In this document: positions 17,260 through 26,774 of the stretch, piece by piece
Layout: every line of letters starts with the position of its first letter
Numbering within the stretch: the first letter of the stretch is position 1
Source of the DNA: Pseudomonadota bacterium
GTDB taxonomy: Bacteria; Pseudomonadota; Gammaproteobacteria; Xanthomonadales; Xanthomonadaceae
Direction: 5' to 3'
Assembly (NCBI GenBank): GCA_018241125.1
Contig: JAFEEL010000033.1
Location: 1-64,000, forward strand
Length of the DNA stretch: 64,000 bases
Position numbers and translations under genes: made by a program
The notes under the pieces: model-generated
Database searches by the model: none
What the model was told of the DNA's origin: nothing
The model's input: the letters and a program-made list of their open reading frames with translations, nothing else

Positions 17260-18987
17260 ATGCAACCCCACCAAGGCGAACTCGAGCTTCCGTTCCCGGA
17301 GCTGGGCAACGACCAGCCGCCGATCCCGGCGCGCATGCTCAACGAACACGTCTACTGCCCGCGTCTGGCGTATCTGGAATGGGTGCAGGGCGAGTGGGCC
17401 GATTCGGCCGATACGGTCGAGGGGCGTTGGCGGCACCGGCGCGTGGACAAGCCGGCCGGCGATCTGCCCAAGCCGACTGCCGAAGCGGCCGAGCCAGCCG
17501 ACGCCGACGAACTGCCGCGCATCCATGCCCGTTCCATCACCCTGTCGTCCAACAAGCTGGGCCTGATCGCCAAGCTCGATCTGGTGGAAGGCGAGGGCAT
17601 GACGGTGACGCCGGTGGACTACAAGCGCGGCAAGCGGCCGCATGTGCCGCACGGCGTGTACGACCCGGAGCGCGTGCAGGTGTGCGCGCAGGGTTTGTTG
17701 CTGCGTGAGCACGGTTACGACTGCGACGAGGGCGCGATCTATTACGTCGAAAGCCGCGAACGCGTGCGCGTGCCCTTCGACGACGAACTGCTTGCACTCA
17801 CCCGCCGTTCGCTCGGTGAGCTGCGGGCCAGCGCCGCCGGTGGCCGCATCCCACCGCCGTTGGTGGACAGCCCCAAGTGTGCGCGTTGTTCGCTGGCGGT
17901 GATCTGCCTGCCCGACGAGTTGAACGCGCTGCACGCGGCCGACGCGCCCCCGCGACCGCTGGCCGTCCCGCAGGTCGAGGCGTTGCCGCTGTACGTGCAG
18001 CAGTTCAATGCCAAGCTGGCCAGGAAAGGCGACGTGCTGGAAGTGAGCAAGGACGACAAGCTGCTGGCCAGCGCGCGCATCGCCGAGGTGTCGCAGGTGG
18101 TGCTGATGGGCAACGTCTACGTCACCACGCCGTGCCTGCAAACCCTGATGGAGCGGCAGATTCCGGTCACCTGGCACAGTTTCGGCGGCTGGTTCTACGG
18201 CCACAGCCTCGGCCACGGACACAAGAACGTCGAGCTGCGCACCGCGCAGTACAAGGCCAGTTTCGACCCAGCCCACTGCCTGCGCATCGCCCGTGGCGTG
18301 GTGGCGGCCAAGATCGCCAATTGCCGCACCCTGCTGCGCCGCAACTGGAAGCCGGAAGAAAAGCCCGAACGCGCCTTGCAGGACATGAAGCGCCTGCTCG
18401 AACAAGCCCGCCGCTGCGACACGCTGGAGTCGTTGCTGGGCGTGGAGGGGCAGGCGGCGGCGATCTACTTCGCCAACTTCCGCGAGCTGATCGTGCGCGG
18501 CGACGACGCCAGCTTTGCCTTCGATTTCACCACCCGCAACCGCCGCCCGCCGACCGACGCGGTCAACGCCATGCTCTCGCTGGCCTACGCGCTGCTCGCG
18601 CGCGGGCTCACCGTCACCTTGCAGGCGGTCGGATTCGATCCGTTCCGCGGTTTCTACCACCAGCCGCGCTACGGCCGCCCGGCGCTGGCGCTGGATCTGA
18701 TGGAGCCGTTCCGGCCGTTGTTGGCCGATTCGTGCGTGCTCAACGCGATCAACAACGGCGAAGTGCGCCCGGCCGACTTCATCAGTGCCGCCGGCAGCGT
18801 CAACCTGCACCCGGACGGGCGCAAGCGCTTCATCGCCGGCTTCGAGCGCCGTCTGGATCAGGAGATCCTTCATCCACTGTTCGGCTACCGGCTGAGCTAC
18901 CGGCGCTTGCTGGAATTGCAATGCCGTCTGTTTGGCCGCCACCTGCTCGGTGAACTGACCGACTACCCCAACTTCACCACGCGCTGA
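17260..18987 (+). CDS. cas4-cas1: Cas4-Cas1 fusion protein (adaptation nuclease and integrase)
   Basis: A 575-residue fusion characteristic of subtype I-G. The Cas4 part (about 1-225) trims prespacers and selects PAM ends. It has an early Cys in NEHVYCPRLAYLEWV (about residue 33), the RecB-type core KLDLVEG...VDYKRGK (about 108-125) and a terminal CxxC(x5)C cluster in KCARCSLAVIC for an Fe-S cluster. The Cas1 part (about 240-575) has the metal-binding residues in GVEGQAAAIYFANF (Glu, about 396), GFYHQPRYGRP (His, about 467) and DLMEPFRP (Asp/Glu, about 480). An upstream in-frame ATG-like start exists, but the start at 17260 has a good GGAGGA site. Leucine codons are mainly CTG, unlike the effector genes. 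Confidence 0.95.
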   Translation: MQPHQGELELPFPELGNDQPPIPARMLNEHVYCPRLAYLEWVQGEWADSADTVEGRWRHRRVDKPAGDLPKPTAEAAEPADADELPRIHARSITLSSNKLGLIAKLDLVEGEGMTVTPVDYKRGKRPHVPHGVYDPERVQVCAQGLLLREHGYDCDEGAIYYVESRERVRVPFDDELLALTRRSLGELRASAAGGRIPPPLVDSPKCARCSLAVICLPDELNALHAADAPPRPLAVPQVEALPLYVQQFNAKLARKGDVLEVSKDDKLLASARIAEVSQVVLMGNVYVTTPCLQTLMERQIPVTWHSFGGWFYGHSLGHGHKNVELRTAQYKASFDPAHCLRIARGVVAAKIANCRTLLRRNWKPEEKPERALQDMKRLLEQARRCDTLESLLGVEGQAAAIYFANFRELIVRGDDASFAFDFTTRNRRPPTDAVNAMLSLAYALLARGLTVTLQAVGFDPFRGFYHQPRYGRPALALDLMEPFRPLLADSCVLNAINNGEVRPADFISAAGSVNLHPDGRKRFIAGFERRLDQEILHPLFGYRLSYRRLLELQCRLFGRHLLGELTDYPNFTTR

Positions 18988-19008
18988 AACCGGCACCGGG
19001 AGACGACG

Positions 19009-19299
19009 ATGGACGATCACCTGTACCTGGTCACCTACGACATTCGCGACGACAAGCGCTGGCGGCGCGTGTTCAAGTTGATGAAAGGGTTCGGCGAATG
19101 GCTGCAACTGTCGGTATTCCAGTGCCGCTTGAGCCGGCGCCGGCACGCCGAGCTGATCGCCTTGCTCGATGGCATGATCAAGCACGGCGACGACGCCTTG
19201 CTGGTGATCGACATTGGCCCGGCCGACAAGGTCGCCCCGCGCGTGGTCGCGCTCGGTGAGCGCTTCGCGCCGGCGCAACGCCAGCCGGTGATCGTGTAG
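19009..19299 (+). CDS. cas2: Cas2 adaptation protein
   Basis: A 96-residue Cas2 that should bridge two Cas1 dimers during spacer integration. The ferredoxin-like start [20 protein letters not shown] carries the conserved Asp after the first strand, followed by [16 protein letters not shown] and the final strand [12 protein letters not shown]. It starts 21 bp after cas4-cas1 with a GGGAGACGACG site, so the two adaptation genes form an operon. The CRISPR leader begins directly after its stop. Confidence 0.95.
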   Translation: MDDHLYLVTYDIRDDKRWRRVFKLMKGFGEWLQLSVFQCRLSRRRHAELIALLDGMIKHGDDALLVIDIGPADKVAPRVVALGERFAPAQRQPVIV

Positions 19300-19520
19300 G
19301 CTGGCGTTGCCGTGGCGATCCTTGCCGACGGTTTGCGAGCGCTGCGCGGGCGCGCCCGCGCCGGGCGGCGCTCGCCGATTCTGGTTCCTTGAAAATCAGC
19401 TGGATGCGCGCGATCCTTCACCCCGCGTGGGCGATGAGTGACAAGCGCGCCCGGGGTTTTGCGCTAGCGCTCGCAAAGTGCCGGAATTTTCCTTGACCGG
19501 CGCGGGGTTGCGGCGAGACT
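19300..19520 (+). promoter_or_regulatory. CRISPR leader
   Basis: 221 bp between cas2 and the first repeat, without a gene. Position next to the adaptation genes, and opposite the degenerate end of the array, identifies it as the leader. An inverted repeat TTTGCG/CGCAAA with AGCGCT between (19458-19477) lies 43 bp before repeat 1. A short AT-richer patch, GGAATTTTCCTTGA, follows at about 19483. These could be integration-host or promoter sites. No confident -35/-10 pair was found. Confidence 0.6.
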
Positions 19521-21082
19521 ATTTCCGAGGCCACGTGGCCTCGGCCTCATTGAAGCCCTCGCCACCTTTACACTTGGCTACATCGTTCGCAACGATTTCC
19601 GAGGCCACGTGGCCTCGGCCTCATTGAAGCCGGATCATCTCCCTTCTCCCTTTCGTGGCCGACGGTGCCATTTCCGAGGCCACGTGGCCTCGGCCTCATT
19701 GAAGCGATGAGGACTACCGCAATGCAATGCACCTGAGCATGGAAATTTCCGAGGCCACGTGGCCTCGGCCTCATTGAAGCCGGCCCGATCTTTTCAGCTC
19801 CGCGCCCGCGCCCGCGATTTCCGAGGCCACGTGGCCTCGGCCTCATTGAAGCACCACCTCGCCTACTGACCAGTCTTGCTTGCTGTTGATTTCCGAGGCC
19901 ACGTGGCCTCGGCCTCATTGAAGCGATGCCGCCGCGCCACGGCATGACGGAACTTGCGAGATTTCCGAGGCCACGTGGCCTCGGCCTCATTGAAGCTACA
20001 GCGCCTGCTGCGCCAGCGTGTCCACGCTGAACGATTTCCGAGGCCACGTGGCCTCGGCCTCATTGAAGCAATCAGTTGCTCAGGGTCTTTCGTCTTCGCG
20101 TCTTCCATTTCCGAGGCCACGTGGCCTCGGCCTCATTGAAGCCATTGCGAGTAGTTCGACCGCGCCTGCAAGTGCGACTATTTCCGAGGCCACGTGGCCT
20201 CGGCCTCATTGAAGCGTAGTCGCGCATCTGATTCTCCCTTTCGTGGCCGACGGATTTCCGAGGCCACGTGGCCTCGGCCTCATTGAAGCTGGTACTCGTT
20301 CCGGTGGGCCGAGCGCGAAGTGATTGATTTCCGAGGCCACGTGGCCTCGGCCTCATTGAAGCAAAGAGATGATCTTGGGCGCGCTCGATGAAGCGGGATT
20401 TCCGAGGCCACGTGGCCTCGGCCTCATTGAAGCCGTCTGTTTCGAGTTCGGGATTGAAGCTCACCCACACATTTCCGAGGCCACGTGGCCTCGGCCTCAT
20501 TGAAGCCAGATCAACGGCTCCAGCCAGTCCAGGCTATCGAGCAATTTCCGAGGCCACGTGGCCTCGGCCTCATTGAAGCGCGTGGGCGCGCGACGCCGGA
20601 TGGATCGAGCCACCGCATTTCCGAGGCCACGTGGCCTCGGCCTCATTGAAGCGATGCCACCCACGTGGATGCGATCATCATGCTGCGCCCGATTTCCGAG
20701 GCCACGTGGCCTCGGCCTCATTGAAGCCGGCGCGCGCGACCTCGGCCATGTGCAGGTCGAGATATTTCCGAGGCCACGTGGCCTCGGCCTCATTGAAGCG
20801 GCCCGACGCGATCACCACGCTGGACGCGGAGCCGGCATTTCCGAGGCCACGTGGCCTCGGCCTCATTGAAGCGTGCGTTGACCGATCGGCAATAAGCCGA
20901 TTGCTGTTCATTTCCGAGGCCACGTGGCCTCGGCCTCATTGAAGCTTGGATCGTCGCTGGTGGATGTGCTGGTGTTCCCGGAAATTTCCGAGGCCACGTG
21001 GCCTCGGCCTCATTGAAGCCCTACTTCGGCTCCGACCAGCTCGGCTACGACACCAAATTTCCGAGGCCACGTGGCCTCGGCC
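19521..21082 (+). CRISPR. CRISPR array: 22 repeats of 36 bp, 21 spacers
   Basis: Repeats start at 19521, 19595, 19670, 19745, 19817, 19889, 19961, 20034, 20107, 20180, 20254, 20327, 20398, 20471, 20544, 20617, 20692, 20764, 20837, 20910, 20984 and 21057. The first 21 are identical over 36 bp. The last keeps only its first 26 bp, which marks the leader-distal end and sets transcription to the plus strand. Spacers are 35-39 bp. The repeat core CCGAGGCCACGTGGCCTCGG is a perfect 20-bp palindrome, and the repeat ends ATTGAAGC, resembling the 8-nt crRNA handle of other type I systems. Spacers 2 and 10 share 22 identical bases. The subtype follows from the adjacent I-G cas genes. Confidence 0.98.
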
Positions 21083-21300
21083 GCATCCCTGTGGCGCAGC
21101 GTGCACCACACGCTAGGATGACCCCTTTAGGCGAACGAGAAGTCGCCACTTCTCCCTCGCGTCGACGGCCGCCGATTTTCAGAGCCGCGACCGGTACTTG
21201 CTGCAATGGTGCGGCAGTGCCGCGGGGGAGCCATGGAAACCAGCAAGCTCTTGGCGAGAATGCGATGGCGCTGCCATTCGAACGCAACGTGGATGGAACG
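21083..21300. other. Gap between the array and dusA
   Basis: 218 bp without a convincing separate gene. An in-frame ATG at 21265 could extend dusA by 12 residues. Nothing resembling an integrase, att-site duplication or further repeat remnant was seen. Confidence 0.4.
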
Positions 21301-22301
<1,001 letters not shown>

Positions 22302-22305
<4 letters not shown>

Positions 22306-23213
22306 CCATCACTGGCGACCTCGCCACCTTCCTGTCCGCCGCGCACGCGTTGCCGACTGATGCGCCGGCCTGCCCGAAAGCCGTCTTTCTGGTCGCGCCG
22401 GAAGGGTTTTCGCTGGCCGACGAATCGGCATCCGACAATCGCTACATGGACTTGCATCAGCGCGTGGATCCCGAACGTGCGCTGGCCCAGCACCGCGGCC
22501 TGCACCGCGCCCTGGCCGGCAGACTGCCGACGATCTGCTTCGCCGGCGATCCGGCCACGCCCGACGCGGTGTTCCCCAACAACGTGTTCGCCACCGCGCC
22601 CGGGCGCGTGCTGCTGGCGCACATGCGCCACGCCGTGCGCCAACGCGAAGCCGATCGCGCCGATATCCTGGCTTTCTTCACCTGCACGCTGGGCTACGAA
22701 CTGCGCGATCTGCGCCGGCTTCCCGGCGTGGGCGAGCTGACCGGTTCACTGGTGATCGACCGCGCGCGCCAGATCGGCTTCTGCGGCCTGTCCGAGCGCT
22801 GTGATGAAGCCGGTGCGGCGGCGATGCACGCCGCATTCGGCCTGCGTGCCACCTTGCTGTTCGATCTGGCGCCGGGCGAATACCACGCCAACGTGGTGCT
22901 CAGCGTGCTGGCCGGGCGGGCGGTGTCGATCTGCGCCGACGGCTTCGCCGATCCGGCCGTGCCGGCGGCCATCGCCAGCCTGTATCCGGGGCAGGCGATC
23001 ATGCTCGATTCGGGCGAGCGGTTGGCATTCGCCGGCAACTGCATCGCCCCGACCGCCGAGGCGGTGTGGATGAGCCAAGCCGCCGCCGACGGCCTGCGCC
23101 CGGCCAGCCGGGCCGGCTTCGAGCGCGCCGGCTTCACCGTGCGCAGCGTTGCGCTGGACGAGATCGAGAAAGCCGGCGGCAGCCTGCGCTGCTGCGTGGG
23201 CGAGGTTTACTGA
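22302..23213 (+). CDS. Arginine deiminase-related / amidinotransferase-fold hydrolase
   Basis: A 303-residue protein of the pentein (GME/amidinotransferase) superfamily. Visible marks are ASDNRYMDLHQRVD, the substrate-site motif DAVFPNNVF, the His-containing segment PGEYHANVVLSVLAGR and a C-terminal SLRCCVGEVY with the expected nucleophile Cys region. The family is related to the citrulline-hydrolase-like CtlX group and acts on guanidino or ureido compounds in the cytoplasm. The start overlaps the dusA stop by ATGA, so the two are co-translated, though a shared function is not obvious. The exact substrate cannot be read from the sequence. Confidence 0.75.
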
Positions 23214-23363
23214 GGCCGGGGTCACGCTTTGCAACTTGTTAGGCCGGCATTAAACGGCAGTTCACGGCCGCGCATCGAAAATACCCGGCAGCGCCATGAG
23301 AATCGTGCCCGCTCGTGCGTCCCGTTCATCCTCGGATCATCGCCCGGATGGCCTACTAAGCCC
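23214..23363 (+). promoter_or_regulatory. Probable promoter of the PhoP/PhoQ operon
   Basis: A 150-bp gap before the exported Pro/Tyr-rich gene. A TTGCAA at about 23229 followed by an AT-richer CATTAAAC segment resembles a -35/-10 pair. The segment is also a candidate for autoregulation by the response regulator downstream. The evidence is weak. Confidence 0.3.
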
Positions 23364-23948
23364 ATGCGCCACGCCATCGTCCGCCGCCTGCTGACCGTCA
23401 CCATCGCCGCGTGTGCGTGCGGGGCCGGGGTGGCGTGGGCCGGGCGCCACGACGGCTACCCGCCGGTGGCCTCGCCGGCCGGCTATCCGGCAGCGCCCTA
23501 CCCGCAGCCGCGCTACCCGCAGCCGGCAGCCGATCCGGCGCGCTACCCGTCGGCCGGATACCCGCAGCGCGGCTACCCTCAGCCCGCCCCGTCGCCGCGT
23601 GCGGCCCCGCAACCGGCCTACCCGGCGCCGCGCGAGGCGCAGCCCTACCAACAGCCCGAGCCCAGCGGTTATCCCGGTTACGGCGACCCGCGTCGCGAGG
23701 CCGGTCTGCCGGCGTCGGTGCAGCGCATCCAGAGCCAGACTGGCGGTCAGGTGCTGCGCGCCCAGCCGTATGAGCGCAACGGGCGCGAGGTGTATCGGGT
23801 GAAGGTGCTCACCCCGCAGGGGCGCATCCGCGTCTACGAGGAAGACCCGAACGCCGGCCGTGGCGCGCCCCCCGGGCAACCGGCGCCCGGCTACGAGCGC
23901 GCGCCGCAATCCCCGCCACCGCAGCGCAATCCCCATCCTGGCGATTGA
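23364..23948 (+). CDS. Exported Pro/Tyr-rich protein with PepSY-like C-terminus
   Basis: A 194-residue protein. The signal peptide runs to about residue 26 (RRLLTVTIAACACGAGVAWA). The next 85 residues are low-complexity repeats built on PYPQPRYPQP-like units. A short folded domain at about 118-160 (LPASVQRIQSQTGGQVLRAQ; GREVYRVKVLTPQGRIRVYE) resembles a PepSY domain. A second Pro-rich tail closes the protein. It lies 51 bp before the response regulator gene and is probably in its operon. A periplasmic modulator or sensor-partner role is inferred from that context. Confidence 0.65.
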   Translation: MRHAIVRRLLTVTIAACACGAGVAWAGRHDGYPPVASPAGYPAAPYPQPRYPQPAADPARYPSAGYPQRGYPQPAPSPRAAPQPAYPAPREAQPYQQPEPSGYPGYGDPRREAGLPASVQRIQSQTGGQVLRAQPYERNGREVYRVKVLTPQGRIRVYEEDPNAGRGAPPGQPAPGYERAPQSPPPQRNPHPGD

Positions 23949-23999
23949 CCGGCCGGCGCCGGCCCTCGCCAATCCAATCACCATCCGCAAGGAGTCGCG

Positions 24000-24680
24000 A
24001 TGCGCATTCTGCTGGTCGAGGACGAAGCACCGTTGCGCGAAACGCTGGCCGCGCGACTGAAGCGGGAAGGGTTTGCGGTGGACGCCGCCTGCGACGGCGA
24101 GGAGGGCCAGTACATGGGCCGCGAGGTGCCCTTCGACATGGCCATCGTCGACCTCGGGTTGCCCAAGCTGTCGGGCATGGAACTGGTGCGCGATCTGCGC
24201 GCGCAGCAGAAGAAGTTTCCGATCCTGATCCTCACCGCACGCGCCAGCTGGCAGGACAAGGTCGAGGGCCTGAAGGCCGGTGCCGACGATTATCTGGTCA
24301 AGCCCTTCCACGTCGAAGAGCTGCTGGCGCGCATCAACGCGCTACTGCGCCGCGCTGCCGGCTGGAGCAAGCCCACGCTCGAGTGCGGGCCGATCGTGCT
24401 CGATCTGGGCGCGCAGACGGTGACGATGGGCGGGCAGGCGGTCGACCTGACCAGCTACGAATACAAGGTGCTCGAATACCTGATGCTGCATGCCGGCGAG
24501 CTGGTGTCCAAGGCCGACCTCACCGAGCACATCTACCAGCAGGATTTCGACCGCGACTCCAACGTGCTGGAAGTGTTCATCGGTCGGCTGCGCAAGAAGC
24601 TCGACCCCGACGGCGCGCTCAAGCCGATCGAGACCGTGCGCGGGCGCGGCTACCGTTTCGCGATCGCCCGCAACGAGTGA
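24000..24680 (+). CDS. phoP: OmpR/PhoP-family response regulator
   Basis: A 226-residue regulator. The receiver domain (1-115) has the acidic pair in VEDEAPL, the phospho-acceptor Asp at about 51 (MAIVDLGLP), the Thr of LILTARA and the Lys of VKPFHVEEL. The winged-helix DNA-binding domain (about 128-222) has DLTSYEYKVLEYLMLHAGEL and IGRLRKKLDPDG...VRGRGYRF. Closest in style to PhoP/QseB regulators. An AAGGAG ribosome-binding site precedes the ATG at 24000. The sensor kinase gene follows after 139 bp. The gene name rests on resemblance and on the PhoQ-like kinase. Confidence 0.85.
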   Translation: MRILLVEDEAPLRETLAARLKREGFAVDAACDGEEGQYMGREVPFDMAIVDLGLPKLSGMELVRDLRAQQKKFPILILTARASWQDKVEGLKAGADDYLVKPFHVEELLARINALLRRAAGWSKPTLECGPIVLDLGAQTVTMGGQAVDLTSYEYKVLEYLMLHAGELVSKADLTEHIYQQDFDRDSNVLEVFIGRLRKKLDPDGALKPIETVRGRGYRFAIARNE

Positions 24681-24819
24681 CGCCGGCGGCCAGATTGTCG
24701 TCACCACCGCCCGCGTGCGATGGTAGTGGCGCGGGTTTGCGCGCGGACGGTGGACGCATGCGGCGACGGCTGCCCTTGGCTGGTGTTTCGATGCGCGCCG
24801 TTGCTGGCGGGGCGTGAGC

Positions 24820-26214
24820 ATGGTTCGGCGCGCGCCCTCGCTGGAAGTCCGCCAACTGCTCGCCGCCAGCCTCGGGTTGATCGCCTTTCTGGGCCTGACC
24901 GGCTACGCCCTCGATCAGGCCTTCGCGCGCACCGCCAACAACAGCCTGCGCGAGCGCCTGAAAGGCTACGCCAGTGCCTATTACGCCGGCTCCGAGATCA
25001 GCCGCAAGCTGGAGTTCCAGCCGCCGTACATGCCGCCCGATCCGCGCTTTTCGCAGCCCGGCAGCGGGTTGTACGCGGCCGCGATCGGCCCGCAGATCAA
25101 CTGGCTCTCGTCGTCCACCCTCGGGCGCCAACTGCCCAGCCTGCACGACCTGGCGGCCGGGCAGGTGCGACTGGACGGCCCGTTGCAAGTGGTCGACAGC
25201 GCCGGCGGCCCGTCCGAGCGCGTGTACCGCCTGGCGATGGGGGTGATCTGGGAAGACGGGCACGGCGCCAATCGCCGCGACGTGCCGTTCGTGTTCAACG
25301 TGTTCGAAAACACGCGCACCGTCGATGAGCAGATCGGCATCTTCAGGCGCACGCTCTGGCGCTATCTCGGCGCGGCCGGGGTCTTGCTGTTGATCGTGCA
25401 GTTTTTCGCGATGCGCTGGTCGCTGCTGCCGCTGCGGCGGGTGCAGCGCGAGCTGCAGCGCGTGCGCACCGGTGCCGCCGAGCGGCTGTCGGGCGCCCAT
25501 CCGCGCGAACTGGAACCGCTGGCCGAGTCCATCAACGCCTTGATCGTCAGCGAGCGCGAGACGCTGGGCCGCTACCGCGACACCCTGTCCGACCTGGCGC
25601 ACAGCCTGAAGACGCCGCTGGCGGTGCTGCGTACCAGCCTGGACGAAGGCACCGCCCCGCGCGCGCTGCGCGAGGACGTGCGCACGCAGGTCGAGCGCAT
25701 GAACCAGATCGTGTCCTACCAGCTCTCGCGCGCCGCCAGCAGCGGGCACAAGCTGTTTGCCGCGCCGCTGGAGATCGAAGCGCGCGCCGAGGGGATCGTC
25801 ACCAGTCTGGAGCGCGTGTACAAGGGCGTGCTGTGCGAGTTCGATCTCGATCCCAAGGCGCGCTTCCATGGCGAGCAGGGCGATCTGATGGAGCTGCTCG
25901 GCAACCTGCTGGAAAACGCCTTCAAGTGGGCGCGCACGCGGGTGGCGCTGACCGCGCGGGTGGAGGCGGCCGGCCTCAATCAGCGTCCGGGCCTGCACTT
26001 GCTGGTCGAGGACGACGGGCCGGGCATCGCGCCCGAGCAGGTCGAGCACCTGCTGCAACGCGGCGTGCGCGGCGACGAGCGCGTGCAAGGCCACGGCATC
26101 GGCTTGTCGATCGTGCAGAACATCGTGCGCGCCTATCACGGCGAGCTGGCCGTGGATGCGTCGCCGGATTTGGGTGGTGCGCGTTTTTCGGTGCGCTTTC
26201 CGCCGGGGCTGTGA
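24820..26214 (+). CDS. phoQ: PhoQ-like sensor histidine kinase
   Basis: A 464-residue membrane kinase. Membrane helices lie at about 12-34 and 183-203, with a periplasmic sensor of about 145 residues between. A HAMP-like linker follows, then the DHp helix with the phosphorylated His at about 261 in LSDLAHSLKTPLAVLRT, a PhoQ-style H-box. The ATPase domain has the N-box LLGNLLENAFKWAR, DDGPGI and GHGIGLSIVQNIV. It would phosphorylate the regulator encoded just upstream. A GTG 6 bp before the ATG is an alternative start. The signal (divalent cations or peptides in known PhoQ) cannot be read here. Confidence 0.85.
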   Translation: MVRRAPSLEVRQLLAASLGLIAFLGLTGYALDQAFARTANNSLRERLKGYASAYYAGSEISRKLEFQPPYMPPDPRFSQPGSGLYAAAIGPQINWLSSSTLGRQLPSLHDLAAGQVRLDGPLQVVDSAGGPSERVYRLAMGVIWEDGHGANRRDVPFVFNVFENTRTVDEQIGIFRRTLWRYLGAAGVLLLIVQFFAMRWSLLPLRRVQRELQRVRTGAAERLSGAHPRELEPLAESINALIVSERETLGRYRDTLSDLAHSLKTPLAVLRTSLDEGTAPRALREDVRTQVERMNQIVSYQLSRAASSGHKLFAAPLEIEARAEGIVTSLERVYKGVLCEFDLDPKARFHGEQGDLMELLGNLLENAFKWARTRVALTARVEAAGLNQRPGLHLLVEDDGPGIAPEQVEHLLQRGVRGDERVQGHGIGLSIVQNIVRAYHGELAVDASPDLGGARFSVRFPPGL

Positions 26215-26253
26215 GCGCCGGCTTGCGTGCCGGTCAGTGCGGGATATCCGCGA

Positions 26254-26559
26254 TCAGCGGAACATGCCCGGCAGGAAGGCTTGCCAGCGCGGGGCGTTGT
26301 TGGGACGCAATTCCGAACCGTCGCCGCCGAGGGTGCGCAGACCGCCGCCCGACGTCGCCGTCGCAGCCGGGCCGGCTGCGGTGTTGGCCGTGGCCGGTTT
26401 GGCGCGGGAGTCGGCTGGCTTGACCGTCGTGCCCGTCGTGCCCTCGTAATGGGAGCACACCGGCTTGCCGGCTTGCAGCCCCGGTTCGGCGGCGTTGGCA
26501 AGGCCGGCGCACAGCAACCCCGGGGCGGACAACAGCAGCAGGGAAACGAAAGCGCGCAT
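26254..26559 (-). CDS. Small exported protein of unknown function
   Basis: A 101-residue protein with a clean signal peptide: MRAFVSLLLLSAPGLLCAG, cleaved after ANA at about residue 24. The mature part begins AEPGLQAGKPVCSHYEGTTG, is rich in Ala, Thr and Gly, has one Cys, and ends in RPNNAPRWQAFLPGMFR, the likely conserved part. A good AGGAGG-type site precedes the ATG. It converges with the histidine kinase gene. I do not recognise the family. Confidence 0.6.
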   Translation of the reverse strand: MRAFVSLLLLSAPGLLCAGLANAAEPGLQAGKPVCSHYEGTTGTTVKPADSRAKPATANTAAGPAATATSGGGLRTLGGDGSELRPNNAPRWQAFLPGMFR

Positions 26560-26774
26560 CGCATCCTCCTGACGGCGGCGCAAGCGGCGCGTCGACCCGC
26601 GACGGCACCGCCTGCCTCGATTCATCCGGCGCAATTGCAACACCGGGCCGTTCAGTATAGCGCGGATTGCCCGCGGGTGCCGTGGCATCGGCCCGCGCCG
26701 ACGGCCGCAGTGGCGGTGCGCGGTCTTGCCGCTGGTACTCTTGCGGGCATGATCCGACCGCGTGCCTGGCTCCG

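Noticed and set aside
16960-19278. A 772-codon open frame antisense to cas4-cas1 and cas2
   Set aside because: Its composition is that of a shadow frame, and the sense strand has full Cas4, Cas1 and Cas2 motifs.
19568-20942. Several open frames within the CRISPR array with repeated protein units such as MRPRPRGLGN
   Set aside because: They are translations of the 36-bp repeats and change frame with spacer length, so they are not genes.
19521-21082. Self-targeting spacers against genes in this window
   Set aside because: Reading through the spacers I found no match to the flanking sequence beyond the shared core of spacers 2 and 10; the rest of the genome is not visible.
21083-21300. An integrase or att site between the array and dusA
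   Set aside because: No integrase-like frame and no direct repeat with the dusA 5' end was found.
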